This document shows positions 13,779 to 24,336 of a DNA stretch of 64,000 nucleotides, piece by piece. Numbering within the stretch: position 1 is the first letter of the stretch; each line of letters opens with the position of its first letter. The notes under the pieces were generated by a model. The model was not told where the DNA came from. It did no database searches and saw only the letters and a program-made list of their open reading frames with translations. This DNA is from Enoplosus armatus (lineage: Eukaryota > Chordata > Actinopteri > Centrarchiformes > Enoplosidae), in assembly GCF_043641665.1 (NCBI RefSeq), contig NC_092200.1, positions 6,357,694-6,421,693 of the forward strand, written 5' to 3'. Position numbers and translations under genes: made by a program.

Positions 13779-13908
13779 TGCATGCCAGAGCCCAGCTCCC
13801 TTCACGGGTATGACGGACAGCGCCACTCACCACTCCATGGACCAGGAACTCAAACAGTTTGCTCTTGGTGGCTTTCCTGGCTCCCCCCGCCGTCTCCTCC
13901 GTAGCCAT
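720..13908 (-). CDS. smarcd3: SWI/SNF subunit SMARCD3 (BAF60c), N-terminal part, partial gene
   Basis: Three coding exons, read right to left: 13831-13908, 6009-6220 and 720-762, joined in phase (0, 2, 0) to give 111 codons. All introns are GT-AG. The gene then enters an intron at 719 and runs off the left edge. Seen: exon 1 encodes a start nearly identical to mammalian SMARCD3 ([14 protein letters not shown]), exon 2 contains [20 protein letters not shown], and exon 3 encodes [14 protein letters not shown], a block shared by all SMARCD paralogues. Known: SMARCD3 is a nuclear accessory subunit of BAF/PBAF remodellers, bridges transcription factors to the complex and is important in heart and muscle; its SWIB domain lies further C-terminal and is outside the window. 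Odd: an 11-residue glutamine run and an AVQNR segment resemble SMARCD1 more than mammalian SMARCD3. The a/b teleost copy cannot be told. Confidence 0.95.
879..931. repeat. Interrupted (TG)n microsatellite
   Basis: TG repeat with GA, GC and TA interruptions in smarcd3 intron 2, about 117 bases upstream of the 43-nt exon 3 on its sense strand, where it reads CA. Confidence 0.95.
1039..1071. repeat. (CA)n microsatellite
   Basis: Perfect CA run of about 16 units in smarcd3 intron 2. Confidence 0.95.
1170..1208. repeat. Interrupted (TG)n microsatellite
   Basis: TG run broken by two CG interruptions, in smarcd3 intron 2. Confidence 0.92.
1555..1874. mobile_element. Foldback-type non-autonomous element
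   Basis: The left arm (about 1559-1604, containing TTAGCTTAGCTTAGCAC and GGGAAACAGCTAGCCTG) is complementary to the right arm (about 1721-1778, containing GGCTAGCTGCTTCCCCCTG and GTGCTAAGCTAGGCTAG). The unit ends with TTCCCAAAATGTGGAACGA near 1849-1868, an end shared with the copy at 23342. No coding capacity. Arms this long relative to the roughly 115-base centre suggest a foldback or MITE-like element. Confidence 0.75.
1939..2163. mobile_element. MITE-like element with terminal inverted repeats
   Basis: Begins TAGGGGTAGGTGATATGGA and ends with the near-complement CATATCGCCCAACCCTA, with TA at each edge. The AT-rich interior has no reading frame. Length and structure fit a MITE. The TA edges are consistent with Tc1/mariner-type targeting, but the family is not identified from sequence alone. 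Confidence 0.75.
5160..5290. repeat. Fragment of the GGCTGCAACTAA dispersed repeat
   Basis: Contains the internal landmarks of the family (a CAGTCTAAAACCCAAAGATA-like stretch, then a run of AGAAAAGCAG), without recognisable ends. Confidence 0.55.
6009..6220 (-). CDS. smarcd3: smarcd3 coding exon 2 with polyglutamine run
   Basis: Acceptor CCCAG before 6220, donor GTGAGT at 6008. It encodes 70 codons plus two bases, beginning RPGMPSG and ending AVQNRTR plus the first two bases of an Asn codon. The proline/glycine-rich stretch is followed by SRKRPAP and then by five CAG, one CAA and five CAG codons (11 Gln). On the plus strand this shows as a CTG repeat near 6032-6064. Phase 0 at its 5' side means any upstream exon ending in phase 0 can feed it. 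Confidence 0.95.
7262..7480. repeat. TTACTTAAGTAA-type dispersed repeat
   Basis: Contains AGAAATATTCAGATCCTTTA followed by the palindromic CTTACTTAAGTAAAAGTA-like core and later a TTTACATACTGTTGGG end. I recognise this from many percomorph intergenic regions. Non-coding. Confidence 0.65.
7584..7612. repeat. (TAA)n microsatellite
   Basis: Perfect trinucleotide run of about 9-10 units in smarcd3 intron 1. Confidence 0.95.
11935..12065. repeat. Dispersed repeat, CAACCTGGGGGTC type
   Basis: Starts near CCAACCTGGGGGTCTGAACC and continues AACAAGGGGTCATAAGAT, then TTTACCTCTTCAGGCCTATA. The same family appears inverted at about 27490-27725 and as a fragment at about 16735-16850. Confidence 0.6.
12648..12865 (-). 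mobile_element. GGCTGCAACTAA-type MITE, inverted copy
   Basis: Reads in reverse orientation, ending ATAATTGTTAGTTGTTTAAA instead of the usual TTGTTAGTTGCAGCCCT. The internal motifs (TTTTGGTCAGACAAAACA, then CACCTTGATC) match the other copies. Confidence 0.6.
13707..13776. repeat. (CA)n microsatellite, about 35 units
   Basis: Uninterrupted CA dinucleotides, read as TG on the sense strand of smarcd3, 54 bases downstream of the exon 1 donor. Likely highly length-polymorphic. Confidence 0.97.
13831..13908 (-). CDS. smarcd3: smarcd3 coding exon 1
   Basis: 26 codons from the ATG at 13908 to a consensus donor (GTG|GTGAGT, intron from 13830), phase 0. The sense strand upstream of the ATG is purine-rich, with no polypyrimidine tract or acceptor close by, so this looks like a true first exon with a GA-rich 5' leader rather than an internal exon. 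It encodes the SMARCD3-specific N-terminus ending LVHGV. Confidence 0.95.
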
Positions 13909-14330
13909 TTGCTCAGTCCCCTCCGTTCACCCTGCTATGTCTCCCCTCTCCTTCTTTTGTCTTTCCCTCTCCCTTCACCCAGCCTCCTGTTCCCCTCCCC
14001 TGCTCCACTTTCCTTCTCTTTGTGCTCTCCTTTTCAGCACTGCCTGTCCCTGACTCTCCTTCTCTCTCTCTCTCTCTCTTCCCTCCCTCTGACTCTATTT
14101 TGAATGTGCAGCAGCCCTGCCGAGTCTCTCACTGTGTCTAGCTCACTTTTTAGTTGAGCTGCCTTTCAGGAGCCCGGCACGTCGCTTGGAGGTGGAGGGG
14201 GAGAGCTGTGAGGGGGTCTGGCAGGGGGGTTTCAGCCAGCCCACCCTGCCGCTCCCCCGCACAGCTGTTGCATTCCATTGGTAGATAAGGGCATGCGGCG
14301 CGGCGCGGCTGCCGTTTGGTCTAAACGGGG
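13909..14330 (-). promoter_or_regulatory. Probable proximal promoter and 5' leader of smarcd3
   Basis: Directly upstream of the exon 1 ATG on the minus strand is a GA-rich leader, including a GA repeat at 14060-14079. Further upstream are a CpG cluster (14291-14314), a CCAAT box on the minus strand (14277-14281) and a CAGCTG E-box near 14263. The position and composition suggest a promoter; the transcription start is not determined. Confidence 0.45.
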
Positions 14331-15149
14331 GCTGGGGAGGTTACAATCAGTTAGCCATTCCTCCGCTGCAGCTTCCCCCTGGTGACCAACCCAGAGGCCA
14401 TGGTCAGCACACACAGAGCACCCAGTCCTGGGCTCATTCTCAAAAACAAAAAAAAAACAAAACAAAAAAAGGACACTGGGCTCTTAAAGGGGCCATGCCG
14501 CATATCATTAACACATGTGCATACACATATGCTGCCATATATGATGGAGGAGTCATGACGTGGTGATGATGAGGAAGAGGAGGTGTTATTTTCTCAATCG
14601 AAAGCAAAGCCACTGAGTGTTCCTCTGTTTGCCTCTGAGGACAAAGCATTTCTCACAATAGGCGAGCTAATGTGCTCTAAAGCCACTTCACAAAAGGAGA
14701 AGGCCACGTCGAGAGCACCTTCATTTCCTGTGTTTCTGTGCTGGCCTTTGTCAGAGTGCATTCATAGGTTAGGAGTATTTCCTCCACTCGCCTCATTAGC
14801 TTTACCTTTCACCCAGTCGGCCCACAGGCTACATTCAGGCTCTGACTACAGTGTAATGGCAAACAAGCAGGCTGGTCTGCACAGCAAGGTGACTGTGTCA
14901 CTTGACACGTGTAATTAGGCTCTGTCGTGATTTCCTGCAGGCTGCTTTTCTTACAGGTTTCTTCTCAAAATGCAGAAAACTGAAAGAAAAACAACACACC
15001 CTCCCTTGATGGACAGAAAGATGTCCAGAAGACTTATTGAAGTACACACACTGACTGTTGTGATGCCATCTCACACACCGAGCTTCGCCGGTCGCCACAC
15101 AGGTCATTACTGTGACTAAAACCACGCCAAATTGAAGATTATGACTCTT

Positions 15150-15310
15150 TCATGTCTCCCTCTGCTCCAGTCCCTCTTTCTCTTCCTCCCTTCTTTCTTC
15201 CAGCCGTCAGATCAGGGGAGTGAAATATTCATGAGGTTATTTGAATGACAAAGGAGGTGAAGTGGGGCAGATTCAAAGGGGGCTTGTCTTGTGACATATG
15301 ACGTTATATT
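15150..15310. promoter_or_regulatory. Possible conserved non-coding block
   Basis: Unique-looking sequence upstream of smarcd3 with TATTCATGAGG, TTTGAATGACAAAGG and ATTCAAAGG (POU- and TCF-like words). I base this on composition only; conservation is untested. Confidence 0.25.
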
Positions 15311-17891
15311 GTCACCGTTATTGTTTCCTCTTCCAGTGTTCTGCCGGTGTGAAAATATCAGCAAGGTGTCAAACCAGGTGTCAGAGCAGAAAGGAAATTA
15401 CCCTCAACAGTTTTAACAGTTGATGGAAAGCTTTGACGTAAAGTAGCACAAAGTCTGTCCTTCAATTATCACCATATTCTTGTTCATATATACGTTAGGA
15501 AAGAGGCTGTTGCTCCAGTTTAGATCAACGCTGACAGGAAAGCTCTGCTGTTATTGTGTGGACAGCCGGTTAGTGGGTCTGTGACCTCCAGGCCAGAGGT
15601 CATGACCTTCTGGAGGATGCACCGTCCCTCAGAGACGTCTAAAAGCACCCAAGCTGTTTTAATGGATGCATATTATCCATTAACACGTGATGTAAAAACA
15701 CCATTACTGACAGAAAAGTTAGGATTAACACCTAAAGAAGCATCCGGAAGAGAAGCAATTCAGGATCAAAATATATGACCTTCAAACCTCTGATTATTAG
15801 AATCGACTTATTGATAGGCAAAAGCTGGCCCTCCCATGTGTTGCTGACAGCGTATAGCAGTGGTTTGCTTGGTGGCGACACCTGCTGTTGAGATGAGTGT
15901 ACTGCTGCTGTCATTAATCCAGTCTGGGAGGCTTTGAGGGACATAAGGAACCAAAACCTCCTCAGCAAAATCTGTCACTGCTGCCTCAATCCATCTGTGT
16001 CCTCCCTGCGGTCAAATACTGCAACAATACCAGTCCACATTGACGCTATGCATTAGATTAACCTTGTCTTACATAATATATGATGCAGGTTTTAAATATA
16101 TTAATCGTACAGGCACACAAGGTGCGCGTCTCATTTTCCTGCAAGGTCAAAAGCTCAAAAGCTTATCCACGCAGATTCTGAGATTGTGCCAATCTCCCGT
16201 CTCTCCAGCAACGGCACGTGGGTTCAACGATAACAAAGAGATCTGGCAGATCGGTCGATGCAAAGGGGAGCCTTGAGCGCAGGAGTACCCCCTGCAGGAC
16301 CCCCACCGTCTCCCTCACCAAAGCCAGTCAGTCTCACCAAATGGTAATGTCCCAGTGTGTAGCAGACAGGGGGGTAGAGGGGGGCTAACAGGGGGTGGGG
16401 GTGGGGGGGGAGTAGTATTATTGATGACCAACAGAGGGAGCAAACAACCAGTAAAGGGGGTCCTGACTGTTTGAATTGAAGGAGGGATCCAGGTTGCACA
16501 TAAGGCATCATGAAGCATAAAAGCCTAAAAACGCTGCTCACTCTAATAGCACTCCAACCACTGCTCAAACAATTAAAATTTCTAAGCATATTTTTTACGA
16601 TTTTATTTAATTCTTCACTTCCTTATTTGGCCGCAAGAGGGAGACAAAGAACTCAGAGTAGTGCTTCATACAATACAGTGTGTAAAAGGTGCAGACTGGC
16701 TGCATCATCATTTTACACTGTATAGCAGTGGATTCCAATCAAGGACCCCCGCCCCCCAAGTGTGAAATACTAGATATTTTCACCTCTTCAAGCCACTATA
16801 AAACCTTCAAAATGACACAATCTGTGAAGTCAGGTTGCAACAAACAGTTATTTTCTTAAACTCTAATTGGTGCACATATGTACATGACATCGCCTTTTTT
16901 CCAACTGAGCCCCGCCCACTTTAAACCAGTGAGAAAAGCAAGGACAAAACAGAAACACAACAATCTCTCATGTGAAATGACCAGAACTGTTCTAACTTTG
17001 GCACAAAAAAAGTTGTGTTAATGTAGGACAGCGTCGCTCACAGTGATTCTGTGACTCACGCTGATTGAGAAAATAGGTTTTCAGGTACTTTAAGGGGTCT
17101 GTTGCCACTACAAGTGTTGGGCTGGTGTACAGAATCAGTGACATGAAAAGATATGCTGCATTCAATCTAAGAAGAGGTTGAAATATCAAAGTCAATTGTA
17201 AATCAATCAAGTGGCATCATTGTAGTCATATTCTTTCATTTTTTCTAAAATTGCGCATTATGAAGTTCATTAATGGTGAGAAAAGCTTGGTGGAGGTACA
17301 TTTATTTGAATGCTTTGCTCTGTTTAGTCGATGATGATGTGCAACGACAATAGACTGAGCAGTGAATAAGAAAAGAAGGAAGAGAAATCCATACAAAGCT
17401 GCTTGTGGCCTGTTTGCTTTTCTGCAATCTCTTAACAATTAGCCCCACAGAGGAAGGAAAGAGAGAGAGGGAGTATAAAAAGAATAGAAATGTGAAGCGG
17501 TGCTGATATATAACGCACAGTTCCCAGTGGCAACGTTTACATACCAGAAACCACGAACCTGCCCTCGTCAACATTATTGTCACAGACAGATGGGGTGCAC
17601 TAGGGGGAATATGGACTGTACTGAGGGCATGGAGTAAAGTCTGACTCCCTCCCACTGCTGGGCCCCTCTCTTTTTCTCTTTCTTCAGTTTAAGAGCTGCA
17701 CACAAAACCCAGCTCAAGCTGCTTAAAGGCCAGAGCTCTCAGAAAGCTACTCAATGGCCATCAGCCACCATCAAAGGGACTGTACAAAAGCATGCAGACC
17801 TGCACCTTCACTGAGGGGGATTAAGGAGTGGAGAAGTACATTTCAGGGCCGATTTCTTGCAGCCCGGCATGTGTAATGAAGAGGAACCTAC

Positions 17892-17916
17892 GGAGAGAGA
17901 GAGAGAGAGAGAGAGA
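17892..17916. repeat. (GA)n microsatellite
   Basis: Perfect GA run of about 12 units in intergenic DNA. Confidence 0.93.
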
Positions 17917-19809
17917 AGTCTCCCATGGAGGCTGAAAACAATACGGCATCTGCTGATATTTTGTGATCAAAGCGATTTGGTACAATATACTGTGGGGAAA
18001 TGGGCGAATGAGGTTTCACAACACGGCAGCGCTACGTTAAGCACCTAACTTAAGAAGCCGCAGATAAGGAGTTTAGGGTCGACCTTGGGTTTCAGGGCTT
18101 GTTTGGGACAAAGCATCTTTATCCAGACAGCGTTTATGGTTCAGCTCCTTGGCTGCTCCTAAAAAACAAAAAAGGAGGCATTGTGGGAACAGATGGAAAG
18201 ACGGAGCAACAGTAATGAGTTGTGTTTCCCCGCAAGCAACCAGCGACGCACCGGAACAAGGCCTGAAGCGTTACCTGCTTCGGGGCATTTCCTGTTTGCT
18301 GTAGCCATGACAACGGGATAATCTGCCTTAGGCCCCAAAGCTAACCCGCCAATTGGGTGAGAGTAACGCAGACTGCAGTGACTTTAAAACTGGAGCAGCA
18401 GCTGGTGAACTGAGCAAGGACCTATTCCAGAGCTTAAACTGTAAAAGTAAAACCGAAATCACAGTTTTTTGAGACAGAAAAAAGCTTCAGTTCGCCGTGT
18501 TAGTCAGCACCGAGGTCACCTGGGTCAACTCTGACACAAACATACAGTGAAAAACACTCACTTTCACTTTCCATGAATAAACCCGACTTAACTACAGCGG
18601 GATGAAAAATAAAACTGGCAGAATAATTCCCCCACTACAAACTCCCTCTCCCCTCCTCTGGCTCTTCTTTCCTACTCCGCAAGTATTAGCCCTGATCTTT
18701 CAGCACCACTCTGCCCATGCAGGATGAGAGAGAGAGCCGACAGAACGAGGGCAGCATTGGTATGTGCAGGGCCTCGTCAAGACCACTTCCAAATCCAAGA
18801 GATGAAGATCAGACACGGAGCAGAGAGGCATACAGAGGAGGCGGAGATGTGGCCTGAAAAATCAACTGCTACCGTGTCTGCACATGCAATCAGAAAAGAA
18901 ATGAAGTAAACGAATACAGTTTTAGGTCAAAAAGGAGATCCACTCCTTCAGGACGATAAGACACCATCCAAGTAGCAATTAGAGATATGAAATACTGCAT
19001 TAACCCCAGTTTGTGCCTCCCTTGTATTACTGTTACATGTGACTCACAGAGCCAAGAGTTTTATTGTCATAAAAAACGAATACCCGGCAATCAGTCAACA
19101 CTGTTGTTCTTAAGTTATTTCCAAAATCCTCAGAGACTCACATGTAGAGTCCAGGAATATCACATGTTGCTGCTCTTTTTGTAAAACACAAGCAACACAT
19201 TAATACGATACAAAAAACGAATCAAAACGTTTAAAATGTTGGTTTATGTTGTACAAACTGAGCAAAGACATGTGGATTCTGGCTACCATTTTCTTTTGGA
19301 TTAGAAAGCTTTAAAAAATGTTATTGTGCAACAGATAGAATATTTTCCATCCAGGTGGTTAGAAGAGTCTTTGAGGATTTCACCACTGCAACAGTGTTTT
19401 TGGTGTCTTTAAAGTCCATGTGGTCTGTGGCATTTCTATGTGGATGACACAATAAACAACAACTACTTCTACGACCACACGCGTCACCTCACTGTAACAA
19501 TTTCCTGGTGCAGCGTAATAAATAAAAACAAGACACAACAAGATGAAAGCCAAGTAAGGCAGCCATTTTAGCTCATCCCAGCCACTGAACAAAATGATAC
19601 CCACCTCTTCAGTTCCCTTTAACAACTTCACACACAGGTTATGGTATAAAGGAAATATATAACAATAATAAATAATATAATATAAAACCACATAAAATCC
19701 ACTTCAGTTTCATGAACAACCGTACACGTTTCTATTCCTCAATCTCATGATAGCTGTTACAACACATGAATATAAACATACATTTCGAACTCTTTGATTT
19801 TGTAGCCAA

Positions 19810-20093
19810 TTAGTAACGATTAGCCCATTAATCAAAATTAGTCAATCAAAAGAAAATCGAGTAAAAATGCCAAATATTCAATGTTTCCAGCCTCTTAAAC
19901 GTGAGGATTTGCTGCTTTTCTTTGTGTTTTTTGTGATAGTGATTATTATCTTCAGGTTTTAGCCTGATGGTCAAATAAAACAAGCAATTTGAAGACTTCA
20001 CCTTGGGCTGGATTATTTTCTGGCTGATTAATTGAGAAAATAATCCACAGATGAATTGATGATGGAAATAATTGTTGGTTGCAGCCCTAAATG
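19810..20093 (-). mobile_element. GGCTGCAACTAA-type MITE, inverted copy
   Basis: Near full-length: one end AACGATTAGCCCATTAATC, other end AATTGTTGGTTGCAGCCCT. Internal motifs match the copy at 20796-21110 in the opposite orientation. The imperfect terminal inverted repeats (AGGGCTGCAAC and AGAGCTGAAACGATTA-like) and lack of a reading frame indicate a non-autonomous DNA element. Confidence 0.75.
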
Positions 20094-20795
20094 TATTGCG
20101 CATGAGAAAACCTGATCCAGGTTAGAAAAGACAAAAGGTTTCATCAATCTCTTGTTGTGCACCTTTTTTTAAAATAAATTATTAAAAGCTTTTGCAACTG
20201 AAAAGGAGCATTTTTGCTGCATGTGTTATATTGACTCTCTCCAACAGAGTATGGTACAGTATTGAGCGTTAACGTCTAAATGGGTCAACCAGCCGCTCTG
20301 TGAACTGTTGCACCATTAGGACCCAGACAGTTTGTCTCTGAGTCGAGCGCACAATCTCATTAGACAGCTAACTCTACATTATGAATGGGAGTAATATGCA
20401 ACTGAAAAAAAAACCCCACAGCTAGTGCGCTTTAGGTCAGATAACAGTGATTAAAAAACATGGTTATAATCTGCTGGTAGGCAGAGAGGGAAAAATGTTA
20501 ATTTGGTTACAAAGCGCTCGACTTAAAACCATAAAAATCTATAATCTCACTGTGGAAATGACACAGTGGAGGTTCAGAGGGGTGTGTGAAAGTGGTGTTT
20601 ATAGGCTGGAAATTGTATAAAACTCATCTTCAGTATTGCGGCTGTAAGGGTACTGTACGTCTGTATAAAATACAGACACAAGACACAGTATGCATATGTT
20701 GCATTGGGTCACAGTCAACAGATGCAATTGCTTTACTACAGTATTCTAGATATTATAATGGTAGTAAATTGTACTAAACTTTCATAATATTTAGC

Positions 20796-21110
20796 AGGGC
20801 TGCAACTAATTCATATTTTCCATTATTAATGAATAATGCAGATATTTTCTAATCGATTATTATATATTTAAGTGAAAAACGTCCATCACAGTTTTCCCAG
20901 AGCTAAAGAATATGTCTTAAGGTTGCTTGTTTTGTCAGACAAAACTCCAAACTCCAAAAGATATTTAATTTAATATCACATAAGATAAAGAAAAGCAGCA
21001 AATCTTCACATTTCAGAATCAGGAACCTGCTATTAATTTGGCCTTTTTGCTTGAAAAAACGAAAATGATTAATTGATAATCAAAATTGTTGCTAATCGTT
21101 TCAGCTCGGA
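20796..21110 (+). mobile_element. GGCTGCAACTAA-type MITE, full-length copy
   Basis: Starts AGCAGGGCTGCAACTAATTC and ends GTTGCTAATCGTTTCAGCTC. Contains AAGAAAAGCAGCAAATCTTC in the centre. It lies about 700 bases from an inverted copy. Used here as the reference copy for the family in this window. Confidence 0.78.
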
Positions 21111-21477
21111 TATTTAGTGAATAAATAAATACTTTTCATAAGTTTTCCTGTAAGCTCATTTGTTTCTGTCATCGAGCCAGCACATTCCTCACCGGCAAAA
21201 AAAAAGGAAGTGCTCCATTGTCCATTTGCCTGCAAATAACACAAAACACTAAGCTAGGGAAGGTTTAATTGGGTGACCTGCTATTTCGGAAACAGAGCCA
21301 AATGTGTACAAACTCCAGTCTGTCGAACACGTCTCGCAGAAAACAGTGCGAACAAATAAAGATTGACAAACACTTGTGAGAAACTCTGGTGCTGAAAGCG
21401 TACTCAGTGAAACATTGATTGACCCTGATGAGTCTACCAAACTAAATTTCAAACATGACTGAACAGAGTGACTGGGG

Positions 21478-21478
<1 letters not shown>

Positions 21479-21508
<30 letters not shown>

Positions 21509-21524
21509 CTGTGTGTGTGTGTGT
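21479..21524. repeat. (TA)n/(GT)n compound microsatellite
   Basis: TA run to about 21504 followed by a GT run; intergenic. Confidence 0.95.
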
Positions 21525-22659
21525 GAGGGGAGTGAGAGGGAGTGAGGGGGTGTGCGGCTTTCCTTAAAAAGCCAGGTCAAGCATTCAGCAGACTGTAAAA
21601 GGAGCTGATCCTCTGATCCTCTATCAGACCTCAGGAGCTGTGACGGCACCTTGCATACTAATGGGACTGTTCTCCTTTCCTTTATACTGAAGGGAATATC
21701 TGTGCCAGCAGCTGGGTCAGGGAAGACTGCGGTTTGAAATTTAGCTATTTTAGTCCTATTTTTTCTTGGAGAGAGTGTGCCTGTTCTGCCGACAAGAATC
21801 AACCACTTCCACAGCAAACATTAAGTTGAGAAAGCATCTCGGTATTCAAGCCACAGTTTAAAAGAAATCATAAAATAACTCAAGCGTAGAGCAGCTCAAA
21901 AGCTTCCTAAACAGAATATAATGCAAAGTAAAACTGAACAGAGAGAAAAAGCGGGAGAGGCAGGACATTCCTGCACCATTGCATGGAAATTTAATGTATA
22001 TCCTATCTGGAAAAAGTCGTAACACACGGGAAAAATGGATGGAATGACTTCTGAGGGACTAAATCTATGGAAACCAACGCACAGGCAGCACTTTTCTGAA
22101 ATAAGAGTGGTTATGCAATATTCTTTGTTGACTAATTGCACCCAAATGCCTGTGTGTGTGTTTTTTCTTTCATAGGAGAGCATCAAACTGAAGTGCATGT
22201 GATGGTGCTCTTTGAAATCAGCAAGCAGCTGAGTCACCAAGTCCTCCATAAATCAACAGTACATGAACACTGTGTACATGAAACCAGAGCAGGGAGGAGA
22301 GGCTGAAATCTGAGAAAAAACCTTTAAAATGTGCAATAAATTCAGTGACACATTTACAGTTATTACAAACCACACGTTGACTAAAAGTTTGTTTTAGCAT
22401 TGTTAAGCTCCTCTTAGCTTTTAGTTTTATTGACTTGCACTCATCCACACTGTGAGAGCAAAAATGAGACGATGGTGTCAGCAAAATAACTAAATGTTAT
22501 TTCCTAATGTAATACAATAAATATTTTAAACAGAGCAACAGTGATCCTTGGGAGGCAGAAATCATGAGCAACAAAAGCCGAGCAGTCAGTAAACCTACAT
22601 GTGATTCATGAGCAATGACCAATATTCATTCATATTATTAAAGCATTTTTAAGCAGTCC

Positions 22660-23372
22660 AACATTTAGACGAGAGGATTGATACCACTCTCATGTCTGTA
22701 CAGTAAGTATGAAGCTACAGCCAGCAGCTGGTTAGCTTAGCTTAGCATAAAGAGTGGAAATGGGGAAACAGCTAGCTTGGCTCTGTCAAAAGACAGCAAC
22801 ATCTGCCATCCTGCACCTCTTAAATTCATTAATTAACATTTTATATCTTGTTTGTTTAATCTGTACAAAAACGTAAGTATAAGAACAACACTTTTTGGTT
22901 TTATGGGGAGTTATGGGCCGTAGTATTTCTTGGTCACTGTGCCCAGCCAGGCTAGCTGTTTCCTCCTGTTTTTTGTCTTTATGTTAAGCTAGCTAAGAGA
23001 TGAGAAGATCGCTCTCATGCTAAATATGAAGCTACAGCTAGCAGCCGGTTATCTTAACTTAGCTTAAAGACTACAAGCAGGTGGAAACAGCTAGCCCGGC
23101 CGGCCGCATTGTCCAAGACGTAGTCCATTAACAAAGTTGTTTTTTGTACAGATTAAACAAATTAGGTGACATTTTAGTGAGATTCGGCTAGAGGTTAGCT
23201 AGGCTAGCTATTCCCTGTTTCCAGTGTTTATGCTAAACTAGGCTAACTGGCTGCTAGCTATAGCTTCACATTTAATGTACAGACAGGAGAGAGGTATCAA
23301 TCTTCTCATCTAACTCTCCCAAATTTAGATATATTTAGATATTTCCCAAAATGTGGAACTATTCCTTTAATA
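22660..23372. mobile_element. Composite foldback element with four arms
   Basis: Two successive inverted-arm units: arms at about 22716-22785 and 22941-22999, then about 23029-23104 and 23199-23273. Each left arm has a GTTAGCTTAGCTTAGC-like core plus GGAAACAGCTAGC, and each right arm its complement. It closes with TTCCCAAAATGTGGAACTAT near 23342-23361, the same end as the single unit at 1555-1874. No open frame. The tandem arrangement suggests insertion of one unit beside or inside another. Confidence 0.72.
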
Positions 23373-24336
23373 TGGTGTTTAGTGGCTCCTCTATGTGGGC
23401 TTTGAGGCTCTATAAACAGTCAAAAAGCAGGTTTAGTTCCAACAGAAGTGAATATATTGCAGGCTACAGCTGGAATATAAAAATGAGATTTTCCTTTGGA
23501 TCAGCAGAAGTAGATCTGGCTCTAACTGTACACCCCAAATTCCTCTCCTGCTGCTGTGTGCACCCACAGCCTGCCAGCAGATTAACACAGTGAAACTGAA
23601 ACTTTTCCTGCAAGATCCAAAACACACTTGCAGACTTGTGGGGGCACTAACAGCCCTACATGAAGCACCTTTATATTGCTGTGTAGGGGGAGGGAAGGGA
23701 AGGGGAGGGGAGGCAAAGGAAGAGAGGAGGGGGTGGTGGTGGGGGGTGACGGCGATTGAATTAAAGGCATGCGTAAAGAGGTAAGAGGATGGTCCGCACA
23801 CTCGGCGGAGCTTCACCGTGCATCTCCTGGTATTACTCCTCAAGTGTCTGTTTCTCACACGAGTCAAGGTTAACAAGCCGCGCTGGTGTCTGCGTCGGCT
23901 GGAAAACGGGGAGGGGTGGGAGGTGGAGGTGGAGGGGTGAGGTGCTGCAACTATACAGTGTGCTGTGTGATGATGCAGACACAGCTACTGTAGCCTACAG
24001 CCCCCTTAAATATCCCCAACCACATCCCCACTCCCTGCTTAATATCCTCTACGATACATTGTGCACCATGCGACTGTACGCCTCGGAATAAGCCTAAAAA
24101 CACCACGAGGTGGAAAATAATCCTTTTTTTTTCTCTCTTTACATGCACAATAAATTACAGCTAGACGAGGAAAAAACTCTGGTGCGCACTAATCCGGCTG
24201 GCAACGCGCCTACAGGATAAAGAAAATACATAAAGACTAGTTTTAATGGTGGATGCGGAGACTGAGCAGCGAGGCAAAGTGATGTGGGATAAAACAAATG
24301 TGCTAATGTATCACAAGGTAGCATAAGCATCCATAC

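Larger units (their letters stand above)
6221..13830 (-). other. smarcd3: smarcd3 intron 1
   Basis: A 7.6 kb intron. Contents: a TTACTTAAGTAA-type repeat (7262-7480), a TAA microsatellite (7584-7612), fragments of dispersed repeats (about 9715-9950, 11868-12065, 12648-12865), a possible conserved regulatory block (about 11400-11620) and a long CA tract (13707-13776) 54 bases inside the exon 1 donor. The rest is unremarkable and no additional exon is recognised. Confidence 0.7.
14331..24336. other. Intergenic DNA upstream of smarcd3
   Basis: No gene recognised on either strand. It contains a GA microsatellite (17892-17916), two full GGCTGCAACTAA-type elements (19810-20093, 20796-21110), a TA/GT microsatellite (21479-21524), a composite foldback element (22660-23372), a purine-rich G tract near 23690-23750 and a possible regulatory block (15150-15310). 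If the distal smarcd3 first exon at 24337 is real, all of this is smarcd3 intron. Confidence 0.65.

Noticed and set aside
14440..14649. Minus-strand ATGACTCC start upstream of smarcd3, checked as the equivalent of the mammalian MTPGLQ isoform start
   Set aside because: After Met-Thr-Pro the translation diverges completely and no phase-0 donor follows.
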